64,000 nt of DNA from an uncultured Candidatus Thioglobus sp. (GTDB taxonomy: Bacteria; Pseudomonadota; Gammaproteobacteria; PS1; Thioglobaceae). The stretch covers positions 36,623 to 100,622 of the forward strand of contig CAJVCK010000002.1 in assembly GCA_910595805.1 (NCBI GenBank), in the 5' to 3' direction. Shown piece after piece: positions 31,120 to 39,946 of the stretch; within the stretch, counting starts at the first letter, position 1; each line of letters begins with the position of its first letter. The notes beneath the pieces are model-generated. The model was not told where the DNA came from. It made no database searches and worked only from the letters and a program-made list of their open reading frames with translations. A program made the translations under genes and the position numbers.

Positions 31120-31127
31120 TATTTTTT

Positions 31128-33464
31128 TTACTTTTCTAGGGCAATATCTAACACTTCATCAATCCATTTAACCTTGATGACATTAAGCTTGCCTTTAATC
31201 TTTTCAGGTACCTCAGAAAGCTCACGTTCATTATCATCTGGAATAATCACAGTTTTAATGCCGCCGCGCAGGGCTGCAAGCATTTTTTCTTTAAGACCGC
31301 CAATTGGGGTGATTTCACCACGAAGCGTAATTTCACCTGTCATTGCTACATCAGCCTTAACCTTTCGACCTGTTAAAACAGATACAAGTGCTGTACACAT
31401 TGCCGCACCCGCACTTGGTCCGTCTTTTGGTGTAGAGCCATCTGGTACGTGAATATGAATATCAAGCTTGTCTTGGAAATCATCAGCAATACCTAGCTCT
31501 TTTGCTCGCGTGCGTGTGACACTCATAGCCGCTTGAATCGATTCTTTCATCACATCACCTAGCTGTCCTGTGTAGTTAAGCTTTCCTTTGCCTTTATAGG
31601 TAGTAGCTTCAATGGTTAACAAATCACCGCCAACAGATGTCCAGGCTAGGCCAGTCACCTCACCAACCTGATTGTGCTCTTCTGCCAAGCCATAACGAAA
31701 TTTCTTAACACCTAGATACTTTTCTAAACTCTTAGCGTTGATAATTGCTCGCCCCTTGCGTTTTTTAAGCACTACCTCTTTTACAACTTTACGACAAATA
31801 GTACTAATGGTACGACTCAAACTACGTACACCAGCCTCTCTCGTGTAATAACGAATAATGTCTAAGATAGCAGAATCTTTAAAAGCAATCTCGCTCGATT
31901 TAATGCCATTATTTTCCATCGCCTTTGTCACTAAATGACGCTTGGCAATTTGTACTTTTTCATCTTCAGTATAGCCAGAAAGCTCAATAATTTCCATACG
32001 ATCTAACAATGGCTGAGGTAAATCTAGCGAATTAGCTGTAGCTACAAACATAACTTGTGAAAGGTCATAGTCAACTTCTAAATAATGATCATTAAAGGTG
32101 TGATTTTGCTCAGGGTCCAATACTTCAAGCATAGCTGAAGATGGATCACCTCTATAATCACTGGCCATTTTTTCAATTTCATCAAGTAAGAATAGTGGGT
32201 TCTTTACCTTTACTTTTTGCATTTTTTGTACGATAGAGCCTGGCATTGCACCAATATAAGTACGCCTATGACCACGAATCTCAGCTTCATCACGCACACC
32301 ACCTAACGCCATACGAACATATTTACGATTAACCGCTTTGGCAATTGATTCACCCAATGAAGTTTTACCTACGCCAGGAGGGCCAACAAGGCACAAAATA
32401 TTGGCTTTATTATGAGTGACACGTGTTTGCACAGCTAAGTGTTCTAAAATACGTTCTTTAACCTTGTTGAGACCATAGTGATCATCATCCAATATCTTTT
32501 GCGCTTTATGTAGATCTTTGTTAATACGTGTTTGTTTTTTCCACGGCACATCGCACAAGTTTTCAATATAGGTACGAATAATAGAAGCGTCTGATGATTG
32601 AGATGACATGCGTGAGAGTTTTTTTAGTTCAGACTCTGCTTTAGCTTTAACAACTTTTGGCATTTTTGCTTTATTAATGCTCATCTGTAAATCTTCGATT
32701 TCGTTTTCGTCTTCAGCCTGGCCCAGCTCTTTTTGAATAGATTTCATTTGCTCATTCAAATAGTAGTCTCTTTGGTTGGACTCCATTTGTTTGCGCACGC
32801 GAGACTGAATATTCTTTTCGGCACTTAAAACATCAATTTCACCCTGAATGACTGCTAAGATCTTATCAAGTCTATCTTTGGCACGATCTCCTTCAAGTAA
32901 AGATTGTTTTTCATTAAGCTTAAGATTTAAATTTGCAATAATGACATCACTAAAACGCTCAACATCAGAAATATCTTGCAGTGCTTTAAACACCTCTTCA
33001 GGTATTTTTTTATTAAGTTTAAGATAAGATTCAAAGCCGTCTAATGCTAGTCGCATCATTGCCTTAATCTCAACATTTTCGCTAGACTCTAAAGCAAACT
33101 CACTCGCTAAAACCTCAGTGTAATCATTCGCATCAAAAAACTCGTTAATCTTTGCGCGTTTTACCCCTTCGACCAAAACTTTAATTGTGCCATCAGGTAG
33201 TTTTAGCATCTGCAAGATTGTAGCCAGTGTACCAACTTGGTGCAAATCATCATTACTAGGATTTTCAATTTTCTCGTCTTTTTGTGCTACTAAAAAGATA
33301 TATTTATTGCTGCCCATTGCCTGAGTGATAGCATTAACTGAAGACTTTCTACCAACAAAAAGTGGCATCACCGTATGTGGGAAAACCACCACATCACGTA
33401 GAGGCAATAAAGGCACTCGTTCCTGAGCTAGATCAATGACTTCTGTTGTGGCTTCTGTTCCCAT
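31128..33464 (-). CDS. lon: ATP-dependent protease Lon
   Basis: A 778-residue LonA protease. The N-terminal LPLLPLRD-type segment starts the substrate domain, the AAA+ Walker A is GPPGVGKTSLG, Walker B FLLDEIEKM, and the catalytic serine lies in PKDGPSAGAAM with the lysine in TLRGEITPIGGLKEK. Length matches E. coli (784). Its first 37 bases overlap the hflX 3' end; AAGGTG ten bases before ATG 33464 supports this start. Degrades misfolded and regulatory proteins in the cytoplasm. Confidence 0.98.
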   Translation of the reverse strand: MGTEATTEVIDLAQERVPLLPLRDVVVFPHTVMPLFVGRKSSVNAITQAMGSNKYIFLVAQKDEKIENPSNDDLHQVGTLATILQMLKLPDGTIKVLVEGVKRAKINEFFDANDYTEVLASEFALESSENVEIKAMMRLALDGFESYLKLNKKIPEEVFKALQDISDVERFSDVIIANLNLKLNEKQSLLEGDRAKDRLDKILAVIQGEIDVLSAEKNIQSRVRKQMESNQRDYYLNEQMKSIQKELGQAEDENEIEDLQMSINKAKMPKVVKAKAESELKKLSRMSSQSSDASIIRTYIENLCDVPWKKQTRINKDLHKAQKILDDDHYGLNKVKERILEHLAVQTRVTHNKANILCLVGPPGVGKTSLGESIAKAVNRKYVRMALGGVRDEAEIRGHRRTYIGAMPGSIVQKMQKVKVKNPLFLLDEIEKMASDYRGDPSSAMLEVLDPEQNHTFNDHYLEVDYDLSQVMFVATANSLDLPQPLLDRMEIIELSGYTEDEKVQIAKRHLVTKAMENNGIKSSEIAFKDSAILDIIRYYTREAGVRSLSRTISTICRKVVKEVVLKKRKGRAIINAKSLEKYLGVKKFRYGLAEEHNQVGEVTGLAWTSVGGDLLTIEATTYKGKGKLNYTGQLGDVMKESIQAAMSVTRTRAKELGIADDFQDKLDIHIHVPDGSTPKDGPSAGAAMCTALVSVLTGRKVKADVAMTGEITLRGEITPIGGLKEKMLAALRGGIKTVIIPDDNERELSEVPEKIKGKLNVIKVKWIDEVLDIALEK

Positions 33465-34753
33465 AACAATTTAACACCTTGTTTGTTTAATAATTTAGAT
33501 AGATAGTGGTTTGTCACGTTTATTTCAAGTACCCAAGCACCAAAATCATCCACCTTCTCATTGTGGATATAGCCAATATTATAAATCTCGCTACGAATAT
33601 AAGCTGATTGCACATCCAATTGTATTTTGGCACGTGTCATCATACCACTAAGCTGTTCTGCTAAGGCTTGATAAAGTAAATCAATGCCCAGACTTTGTTG
33701 CGCTGAAATCCACACACGGTAAATTCTGCCCTCTTTATCACGATCCATTCTTGGCTCAAAATCAAGCAAGCAGTCAATTTTATTCATTACTAAAATAGTT
33801 GGAATCTTGTCAGCGCCAATTTCTAAAATAATATCTTCAACTTGGTCGATTTTTTCTGGATTGTATTCATCTGAAGCATCTACTACATGTAACAACACAT
33901 CTGACTGTCGAGTCTCTTCTAAGGTAGATTTAAAGGCCGCTACCAAATCATGTGGCAAGTCTTGAATAAATCCTACTGTGTCGGCAATTACTGCCTCACC
34001 TGAAGCCGGCAAAATCACACGTCGAATGGTTGAGTCTAATGTGGCGAACAGTTGATCATCTGCAAATACTTCAGCTTGTGTAATGGTGTTAAACAAAGTG
34101 GATTTACCAGCATTGGTGTAGCCCGCCAATGCAATCATTGGCAGTTCACTCTTAACACGAGACTTGCGTCCCAAATCCCGTTGCTTGTGTACTTTGTCTA
34201 GGCGTTTAGTGATATTCTTAATGCGTACGGCAATTAAACGCTTATCTGTTTCTAATTGTGTTTCGCCCGGCCCACGCAAACCAATACCGCCCTTTTGACG
34301 CTCAAGGTGTGTCCAACCTCTAACTAGTCTAGTGGACAAGTGTCGCAACTGAGCAAGTTCGACTTGTAATTTTCCTTCAAAAGATCGAGCTCTGAGCGAG
34401 AATATATCTAAAATCAAACCAGTACGATCCATCACTTGGCATTCAAGTGATTTTTCTAGATTTCGCTCTTGTGATGGGGACAATTCAGTTGAAAAAATCA
34501 CCAAATCAAGTTTTAATTCTTCAACCAGCTCCGCCAGTTCTTCGACTTTTCCTGAGCCAATAAAATATTTAGCACTAGCAAAATTACGAGCCACTTTAAG
34601 ATTTTTAACAACAAACAAGCCCGAAGATCTGGCAAGTTCCTCAAATTCGTCCATACCATTATGAACATGTCGGTTATTAGGGAGCTCTACATAGATAAGC
34701 AAGGTTCGCTCACCCTGCCCAACTGCCTCTTTTTGACGATCAAATAATTCCAA
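33428..34753 (-). CDS. hflX: GTPase HflX
   Basis: A 441-residue ribosome-splitting GTPase active in stress. The HflX domain contains the glycine-rich stretch KGGIGLRGPGETQLE; the G domain has GYTNAGKSTLFN (G1), DTVGFIQDLP (G3) and NKID (G4). A C-terminal extension follows. The usual hfq partner is not here; the gene lies 43 bases after clpX and overlaps lon, placing it within the protease cluster. Confidence 0.96.
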   Translation of the reverse strand: MELFDRQKEAVGQGERTLLIYVELPNNRHVHNGMDEFEELARSSGLFVVKNLKVARNFASAKYFIGSGKVEELAELVEELKLDLVIFSTELSPSQERNLEKSLECQVMDRTGLILDIFSLRARSFEGKLQVELAQLRHLSTRLVRGWTHLERQKGGIGLRGPGETQLETDKRLIAVRIKNITKRLDKVHKQRDLGRKSRVKSELPMIALAGYTNAGKSTLFNTITQAEVFADDQLFATLDSTIRRVILPASGEAVIADTVGFIQDLPHDLVAAFKSTLEETRQSDVLLHVVDASDEYNPEKIDQVEDIILEIGADKIPTILVMNKIDCLLDFEPRMDRDKEGRIYRVWISAQQSLGIDLLYQALAEQLSGMMTRAKIQLDVQSAYIRSEIYNIGYIHNEKVDDFGAWVLEINVTNHYLSKLLNKQGVKLLWEQKPQQKSLI

Positions 34754-34796
34754 TTTTTTCAGTTAGATGAATTATCTAAATTTAGACTTTCGATGT

Positions 34797-36053
34797 TTAG
34801 CTAGCCTTCTTGGACTCATCTGATGATTTATAAACCATCAGTGGTCTTTCCTTCCCGTCAACCGTGTTTTTGTCAATGACCACCTCATTAACATCACTCA
34901 GTGTCGGCAATTCAAACATAGTGTCTAGTAGCAGGTCTTCCAAAATAGAGCGAAGACCTCGAGCACCTGTTTTGCGCTTAATGGCTAATTTGGCAATTGC
35001 TGATAAGGCTGACTTCTTAAAGGTTAATTTAACGCCTTCCATTAATAACACCTCTTGGAACTGTTTAACTACTGAGTTTTTAGGTTCTGTTAAAATTTGA
35101 ATCAACGCATCTTCGTCTAACTCACCAAGTGCTGTTTGCACTGGTAGACGACCTACCAACTCTGGAATTAAGCCATATTTAATTAAATCTTCTGGTTCAA
35201 TTAAATCAAATAAGTCTGTCAGTGTTTTTTCTTCATTAAGGTCTTTTACATCAGCAGAAAAACCAATACCGGTCGCTTTTTCAACACGCCTTCCAATAAC
35301 CTTATCCAAACCATCAAACGCACCGCCGCAAATAAATAAAATCTTTGAAGTATCAACATCAATAGTCTCTTGATTAGGATGCTTGCGACCACCTTGTGGT
35401 GGCACTGAAGCTACTGTCCCTTCAATCAATTTAAGCATAGCTTGCTGGACGCCCTCACCTGATACATCACGGGTAATGGAAGGGGAATCTGAGCGACGCG
35501 AAATCTTATCGATTTCATCGATGAAAATAATACCACGCTCTGCACGATCAGGATCAAAGTCACATTTAGACAATAAATTTTTAATTACATTTTCAACATC
35601 ATCACCCACATAGCCTGCCTCGGTCAACGTGGTTGCATCAGCAACTGTAAACGGCACATCTAAAATACGTGCTAGTGTTTGAGCTAGTAATGTTTTTCCT
35701 GAGCCGGTTGGACCGATCATCAAAATATTGGATTTATCTAATTCGACATCATTTGAAATATAGCCACTTTGTAGACGCTTATAATGATTGTAAACTGCAA
35801 CTGACAATACTTTTTTGGCATGATCTTGGCCGATCACATATTCATTTAAAAAATCAAGTAGGTCTTTAGGGGTGTAGTCCCATTGTTGATGTTCATCAGT
35901 AATTTCTTTAAGCGCCTGCTCTTGTATTAAATCATGACATGACTCAATACATTCGTTACAAATATAAACACCTGGTCCTGCAATTAAGCGATCAACCTCA
36001 GCTTTAGCTTTGCCACAAAATGAGCAATTTAATTCTTCAATATCTGCTGCCAT
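34797..36053 (-). CDS. clpX: ATP-dependent Clp protease ATP-binding subunit ClpX
   Basis: A 418-residue AAA+ unfoldase. The N-terminal zinc finger has C10, C13, C32 and C35 ([14 protein letters not shown]). Walker A is [13 protein letters not shown], the pore loop is YVGDD, Walker [11 protein letters not shown], and the ClpP-binding loop lies near IGFSADV. Length is normal (E. coli 424). It feeds ClpP, encoded 13 bases upstream. Confidence 0.98.
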   Translation of the reverse strand: MAADIEELNCSFCGKAKAEVDRLIAGPGVYICNECIESCHDLIQEQALKEITDEHQQWDYTPKDLLDFLNEYVIGQDHAKKVLSVAVYNHYKRLQSGYISNDVELDKSNILMIGPTGSGKTLLAQTLARILDVPFTVADATTLTEAGYVGDDVENVIKNLLSKCDFDPDRAERGIIFIDEIDKISRRSDSPSITRDVSGEGVQQAMLKLIEGTVASVPPQGGRKHPNQETIDVDTSKILFICGGAFDGLDKVIGRRVEKATGIGFSADVKDLNEEKTLTDLFDLIEPEDLIKYGLIPELVGRLPVQTALGELDEDALIQILTEPKNSVVKQFQEVLLMEGVKLTFKKSALSAIAKLAIKRKTGARGLRSILEDLLLDTMFELPTLSDVNEVVIDKNTVDGKERPLMVYKSSDESKKAS

Positions 36054-36066
36054 AAATCAAAACTCC

Positions 36067-36663
36067 TTAGCGTTGAGCAAGCACCTTGTCAATTAGGCCG
36101 TATTTAGCTGCTTCATCAGCCGACATAAAGTTATCTCTGTCTGTATCTTTTTGAATAGTTTTAGTGGCCTGACCTGTATGTGACTCCAAGATCAAATTAA
36201 GCTTTTCTCTTACCTTTAAAATTTCTTGTGCATGAATATCAATATCACTAGCCTGACCAGAGAAACCACCTAAAGGTTGATGAATCATACATCTAGCATT
36301 CGGTAAAGCAAAACGCTTACCTTTGGCGCCTGCTGTTAACAACAAAGCGCCCATGCTTGCCGCTTGGCCAATGCACAAGGTAGAGACGTCTGGCTTGATA
36401 AACTGCATGGTGTCATAAATTGCTAAACCTGCAGATACCGAGCCGCCTGGTGAATTAATGTATAAATGAATATCTTTATCAGGGTTTTCAGACTCTAAAA
36501 ACAACAACTGGGCTACAATCACATTAGCCATATAATCTTCTACTGGGCCAACCATAAAGATAACACGTTCTTTTAGAAGTCGTGAATAAATATCATAAGC
36601 TCGTTCGCCCCTAGCAGATTGCTCCACTACCATCGGTACTTGATTTAGGTTTTTAATTGTCAT
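36067..36663 (-). CDS. clpP: ATP-dependent Clp protease proteolytic subunit ClpP
   Basis: A 198-residue serine protease forming the double-ring chamber. The catalytic serine is in [11 protein letters not shown], the histidine in MIHQPLGG and the aspartate in [14 protein letters not shown]-terminal [19 protein letters not shown] is typical. It follows tig at once, the two start and stop codons being adjacent. Confidence 0.98.
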   Translation of the reverse strand: MTIKNLNQVPMVVEQSARGERAYDIYSRLLKERVIFMVGPVEDYMANVIVAQLLFLESENPDKDIHLYINSPGGSVSAGLAIYDTMQFIKPDVSTLCIGQAASMGALLLTAGAKGKRFALPNARCMIHQPLGGFSGQASDIDIHAQEILKVREKLNLILESHTGQATKTIQKDTDRDNFMSADEAAKYGLIDKVLAQR

Positions 36664-37962
36664 TTACGCTTGCGGTTGTGTTGCTTCCTGAAATTTCTTA
36701 TCTTTAAAAGTAACGGTTGCTTTCTCTAAGATGGCATCTTGTACCATTTTCTCGACCACTAATAACTCAACATGAGTTAATCTTGTTTGGTCTTCATTGT
36801 AGTAGTCTATCATTTGTTGTGCATTTTCGCCATACATCTGTGACATTTCTTCTAACTTGGCATCAATCTGCTCTTTGCTTGCAGTCATGTCGTGATTACT
36901 AGAGACTGCATTAATCAACAAACCTAGTTTAACACGGCGTTCAGCCTCTGTATTAAATGCAGAGGCATCCATATCGCCTTGGGCCGGCATACCTTGTTGT
37001 TCCATGCGTTCTTGCATCTCTTGCAATAGATTTTGCGCTTCACTATCAATAGTGCTTTGAGGTACAGTAAAGTCATTCACAGCTAACAATGCATCAAATA
37101 TCGCGTTTTTGTTTTCTTCAGCAATACGATTATCGATCTCAACACGCATTTGCTCTTTCATGCTCTTTTTTAAAGCTTCCATGTCTTTTTCACCAAATTT
37201 TTCAGCAAACTTGTTGTCTAGTTTTGGCGATTTAGGTGATGCCACATCAGTAACGGTTATCTCAAAAGTCACCTCTTTACCCGCTAACTGTGGTGCGTGA
37301 TAATCTTTAGGGAAGGTTAGATCTAAACTGATTGATTTGCCTGCGGCAACATCAGTTAAACCATCCTCAAACCCCTTAATCATTTTTCCTTTACCTAGAA
37401 TAAGCTGAAAGTCAGTAGCCTTACCACCATCAAAAACCTTTCCGTCCATGATACCTTCAAAGTCAATCGTTACTTGATCGCCTTCTTTAGACTTACGTTT
37501 AACTGATTTATACTCAATTGATTGATCAATCAAACCTTGCAGCGTTCTTTCTTCATCAGCCTTGGTAATTTTTACTTTAGTTTGCTCAATCTTTAACTTT
37601 GAAAAGTCAGCAATTTCAATCTCAGGGTAGACTTCAAATTCAACTGTATAGGTAAACTCTTTTTCGTCTTGCGAATCTATCTTGGTAATTGTGGGGCGTG
37701 CTGCTGGTGTTACATTTGCCTCTGTTAATGCATCAAACAAAGTTTCATTAACAATATCATTTACCGCGTCTGAAGTAGCTTGATCACCAAATTGCTTGCG
37801 CAAAATAGATAAAGGCACCTTGCCTTTTCTAAAGCCATCAATGGTCACTTGTGATGCCATCTTTTGTAGAACCGCATCTGTTTTTTGTTTAAAAGTATCT
37901 GCAGGCAACTTAACCGTTAACGATCTTTTAAGGCCATCTAATGTTTCTAATGAAGTTTTCAT
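36664..37962 (-). CDS. tig: Trigger factor
   Basis: A 432-residue ribosome-bound chaperone and prolyl isomerase. The ribosome-binding signature is GFRKGKVP (about 43-50); the FKBP domain is in GDQVTIDFEGIMDGKVFDGG and KGFEDGL; the helical C-terminal arms follow. First gene of the proteostasis run tig-clpP-clpX-hflX-lon. The order tig-clpP-clpX-lon is standard in gammaproteobacteria apart from hflX. Confidence 0.98.
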   Translation of the reverse strand: MKTSLETLDGLKRSLTVKLPADTFKQKTDAVLQKMASQVTIDGFRKGKVPLSILRKQFGDQATSDAVNDIVNETLFDALTEANVTPAARPTITKIDSQDEKEFTYTVEFEVYPEIEIADFSKLKIEQTKVKITKADEERTLQGLIDQSIEYKSVKRKSKEGDQVTIDFEGIMDGKVFDGGKATDFQLILGKGKMIKGFEDGLTDVAAGKSISLDLTFPKDYHAPQLAGKEVTFEITVTDVASPKSPKLDNKFAEKFGEKDMEALKKSMKEQMRVEIDNRIAEENKNAIFDALLAVNDFTVPQSTIDSEAQNLLQEMQERMEQQGMPAQGDMDASAFNTEAERRVKLGLLINAVSSNHDMTASKEQIDAKLEEMSQMYGENAQQMIDYYNEDQTRLTHVELLVVEKMVQDAILEKATVTFKDKKFQEATQPQA

Positions 37963-38032
37963 GTGTTATAAATCCGATATTGTACTTAAAAAAGAATAAA
38001 TTATACCCGATAGAGCGGTATTTTCTTGCGCA

Positions 38033-38061
38033 ATAAAAAGGCAGCGGGTGCTGCCTTTTTT
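38033..38061 (-). terminator. Terminator after the dihaem cytochrome gene
   Basis: AAAAAGGCAGC (38035-38045), loop GGGT, GCTGCCTTTTT (38050-38060): a perfect 11-bp stem. On the minus strand it lies about 37 bases after the stop at 38098 and ends in T5, so it should stop transcription before tig. Confidence 0.9.
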
Positions 38062-38097
38062 AACTCTTCAATGATTATAAAAAATAATTAAAGAGTA

Positions 38098-38739
38098 TTA
38101 ATTTAGACCAGCGATATATTCAGAAACTGCATCAATCTCTGCATTGGTTAAACTCTTGGTAAAGTTGATCATCATGCCTTCATAATCATTTGCTCTGCTT
38201 GGTTCATTAGCACCAGTTTGTGCATTAATTGAATCTTGGCGGAATAATTTAAGCTGCTTAGAAACATACGCTGCATGCTGTGAAGATAATACTGGAAAGC
38301 CTGCGGCTGGAATGCCTTTTCCTTTTGGACCATGACAAGCAATACAAGCAGTAACACCAGTGTCTTTTTTACCACCACGATAAATTTTTTGCCCTAACAC
38401 GAGATTTGCACCTTGTTTAGCAGCACCTGGTGTTGTTTTTTGCGCTGCATAATAAGCAGCAATATTTTTCATATCAGATTCACTCAATGCAGCAACAACA
38501 CCAGTCATCATGGCATCAATACGAGCACCAGATTTAAAATCTTTTAATTCTTTCAACAAGTAATCTTCACTTTGTCCAGCTAACTTAGGAAAGCTAGGCA
38601 CCACTGAGTTTCCATTTACACCATGACAACCAATACAAGTTGCTGCTTTGGTTTGCCCAATTTCTATATCTCCTGTTGCTAGTGAGTGTGTTGAAACTAA
38701 GGCCAATACAGCGCTAAAAACTAATGCTAATTTATTCAT
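38098..38739 (-). CDS. Dihaem cytochrome c4-type protein
   Basis: A 213-residue periplasmic cytochrome with a signal peptide (about 1-21, LATGD). Two similar halves carry haem motifs CIGCH (C35, C38, H39) and CIACH (C132, C135, H136), each with later methionines (MMTGV, MMINF) as likely axial ligands. This is the cytochrome c4 layout, a usual electron donor to terminal oxidases such as cbb3. It has its own terminator and is separated by a terminator hairpin from the cytochrome gene upstream. Confidence 0.92.
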   Translation of the reverse strand: MNKLALVFSAVLALVSTHSLATGDIEIGQTKAATCIGCHGVNGNSVVPSFPKLAGQSEDYLLKELKDFKSGARIDAMMTGVVAALSESDMKNIAAYYAAQKTTPGAAKQGANLVLGQKIYRGGKKDTGVTACIACHGPKGKGIPAAGFPVLSSQHAAYVSKQLKLFRQDSINAQTGANEPSRANDYEGMMINFTKSLTNAEIDAVSEYIAGLN

Positions 38740-38762
38740 GGAATTTCCTTTTTTGCAAAAAA

Positions 38763-38794
38763 ATAAGCCGATATTATACTTAATATCGGCTTAT
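38763..38794 (-). terminator. Terminator hairpin between the two cytochrome genes
   Basis: Perfect 14-bp stem ATAAGCCGATATTA (38763-38776) / TAATATCGGCTTAT (38781-38794), loop TACT. On the minus strand it runs into T7, so it probably ends transcripts of the monohaem cytochrome gene at 38860-39132. Confidence 0.82.
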
Positions 38795-38834
38795 CATAAT
38801 ATAGAATTTATAGACTAAATCCTATCAATAATTT

Positions 38835-38854
38835 ATTGCAGCTATAGCTGCAAT
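38835..38854. repeat. 20-bp perfect palindrome after the monohaem cytochrome gene
   Basis: ATTGCAGCTA / TAGCTGCAAT, five bases downstream of the stop codon of the minus-strand cytochrome gene. It can fold as an RNA hairpin with loop TATA but lacks a following T run, so it may stabilise the transcript end or bind a protein. Confidence 0.6.
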
Positions 38855-38859
38855 TGAAA

Positions 38860-39132
38860 TTATTTTGAAGCTAAGAAATCAGCGATTGCTTGCTCTTGGC
38901 CCGCAGCCATACCAGCCATAGCATTCATTGTTGCATTCTTACGTGCACCAGACTGAAAATCTTTTAACGCTTGAACAATGTATGCAGCATCCTTACCTGC
39001 TAATGCTGGAGCGCTTGCGCCCTGACCAGCGCCACCGTGACAACCTGCACAACCTAAAGCCATGTATGGGTTTGCTTGAACTGAACCTACTGATAACGCA
39101 ACTGTTGCTGCTACTAATAAAATCTTTTTCAT
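38860..39132 (-). CDS. Small monohaem cytochrome c
   Basis: A 90-residue precursor with a signal peptide (1-20, SVQA-NP), giving a mature protein of about 70 residues. One haem site CAGCH (C28, C31, H32). The segment DFQSGARKNATMNAMAGM resembles the first half of cytochrome c4 and the FccA/class I family; a methionine there is the likely sixth ligand. AGGAG lies eight bases before the ATG. Partner unknown; sulfide or thiosulfate electron transfer is possible but not shown. Confidence 0.88.
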   Translation of the reverse strand: MKKILLVAATVALSVGSVQANPYMALGCAGCHGGAGQGASAPALAGKDAAYIVQALKDFQSGARKNATMNAMAGMAAGQEQAIADFLASK

Positions 39133-39346
39133 TACTTTCTCCTTTTTAAAAACTAATAAGTTATCTTAAAATAAATGATAATAAAATACCATAAAATTAA
39201 ATTATACCTGTTTTTTCAAAAAAAAATACACTCTGTCGTTTTTTTCCAACTGATAACTCATTGGTTAGTGCGTTAAGTTAGTATATTTAAAACGATTTCA
39301 CGGTAGAATAAACACCGTAAATTTGAAATACATCTAACTCGCCTAC

Positions 39347-39946
39347 ATGAATACTACCTACCATCAAGCTAAGTTTTTGCTCTCATGTCCATCACTCAAA
39401 GGGTGCCCAGAAGATCAAGGCTTTGAAGTCATTTTTGCTGGGCGCTCGAATGCTGGAAAATCAAGCGCAATCAACACACTTACCCTTCAAAAAAAGCTAG
39501 CTAAAGTTTCTCGCACACCTGGCAGAACGCAGCATTTGGTGTTTTTTGAATTAGATCAGGATCGTCGCTTAGTTGATTTACCAGGCTACGGCTATGCCAA
39601 AGTACCCGAGCACATTAAACAACAATGGCACATTGACATGAGTGAATATTTTGAGAAACGTCACTGCTTAGCCGGTGCCGTATTAGTCATGGATGTGCGT
39701 CGCCCACTGACTAAATTTGACCAAATGATGTTAGACTGGTGTGTCAGCATTAATCTGCCTACACAAATTCTACTCACCAAATCTGACAAACTCAAAAAAG
39801 GTGCGGCAAGTAATTCTCTACTCAAAGTCAGACGTGCTATCAAACCCTATCCTTATGTAGAAGTGCAGCTTTTTTCTAGTTTAAAGAAACAAGGCTTAGA
39901 AGCGCTTTGGGGACGGCTCGATACTTTCTTCGGTCATGTGGATTAA
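39347..39946 (+). CDS. engB: Ribosome biogenesis GTPase EngB (YihA/YsxC)
   Basis: A 199-residue GTPase needed for large-subunit assembly. G1 is GRSNAGKSS, the G2 threonine region SRTPGRTQ, G3 [11 protein letters not shown] and G4 LLTKSDKL. The start YHQAKFLLS matches the family N-terminus; no ribosome site is obvious. The 3' end overlaps the next gene by 11 bases. Confidence 0.96.
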   Translation: MNTTYHQAKFLLSCPSLKGCPEDQGFEVIFAGRSNAGKSSAINTLTLQKKLAKVSRTPGRTQHLVFFELDQDRRLVDLPGYGYAKVPEHIKQQWHIDMSEYFEKRHCLAGAVLVMDVRRPLTKFDQMMLDWCVSINLPTQILLTKSDKLKKGAASNSLLKVRRAIKPYPYVEVQLFSSLKKQGLEALWGRLDTFFGHVD

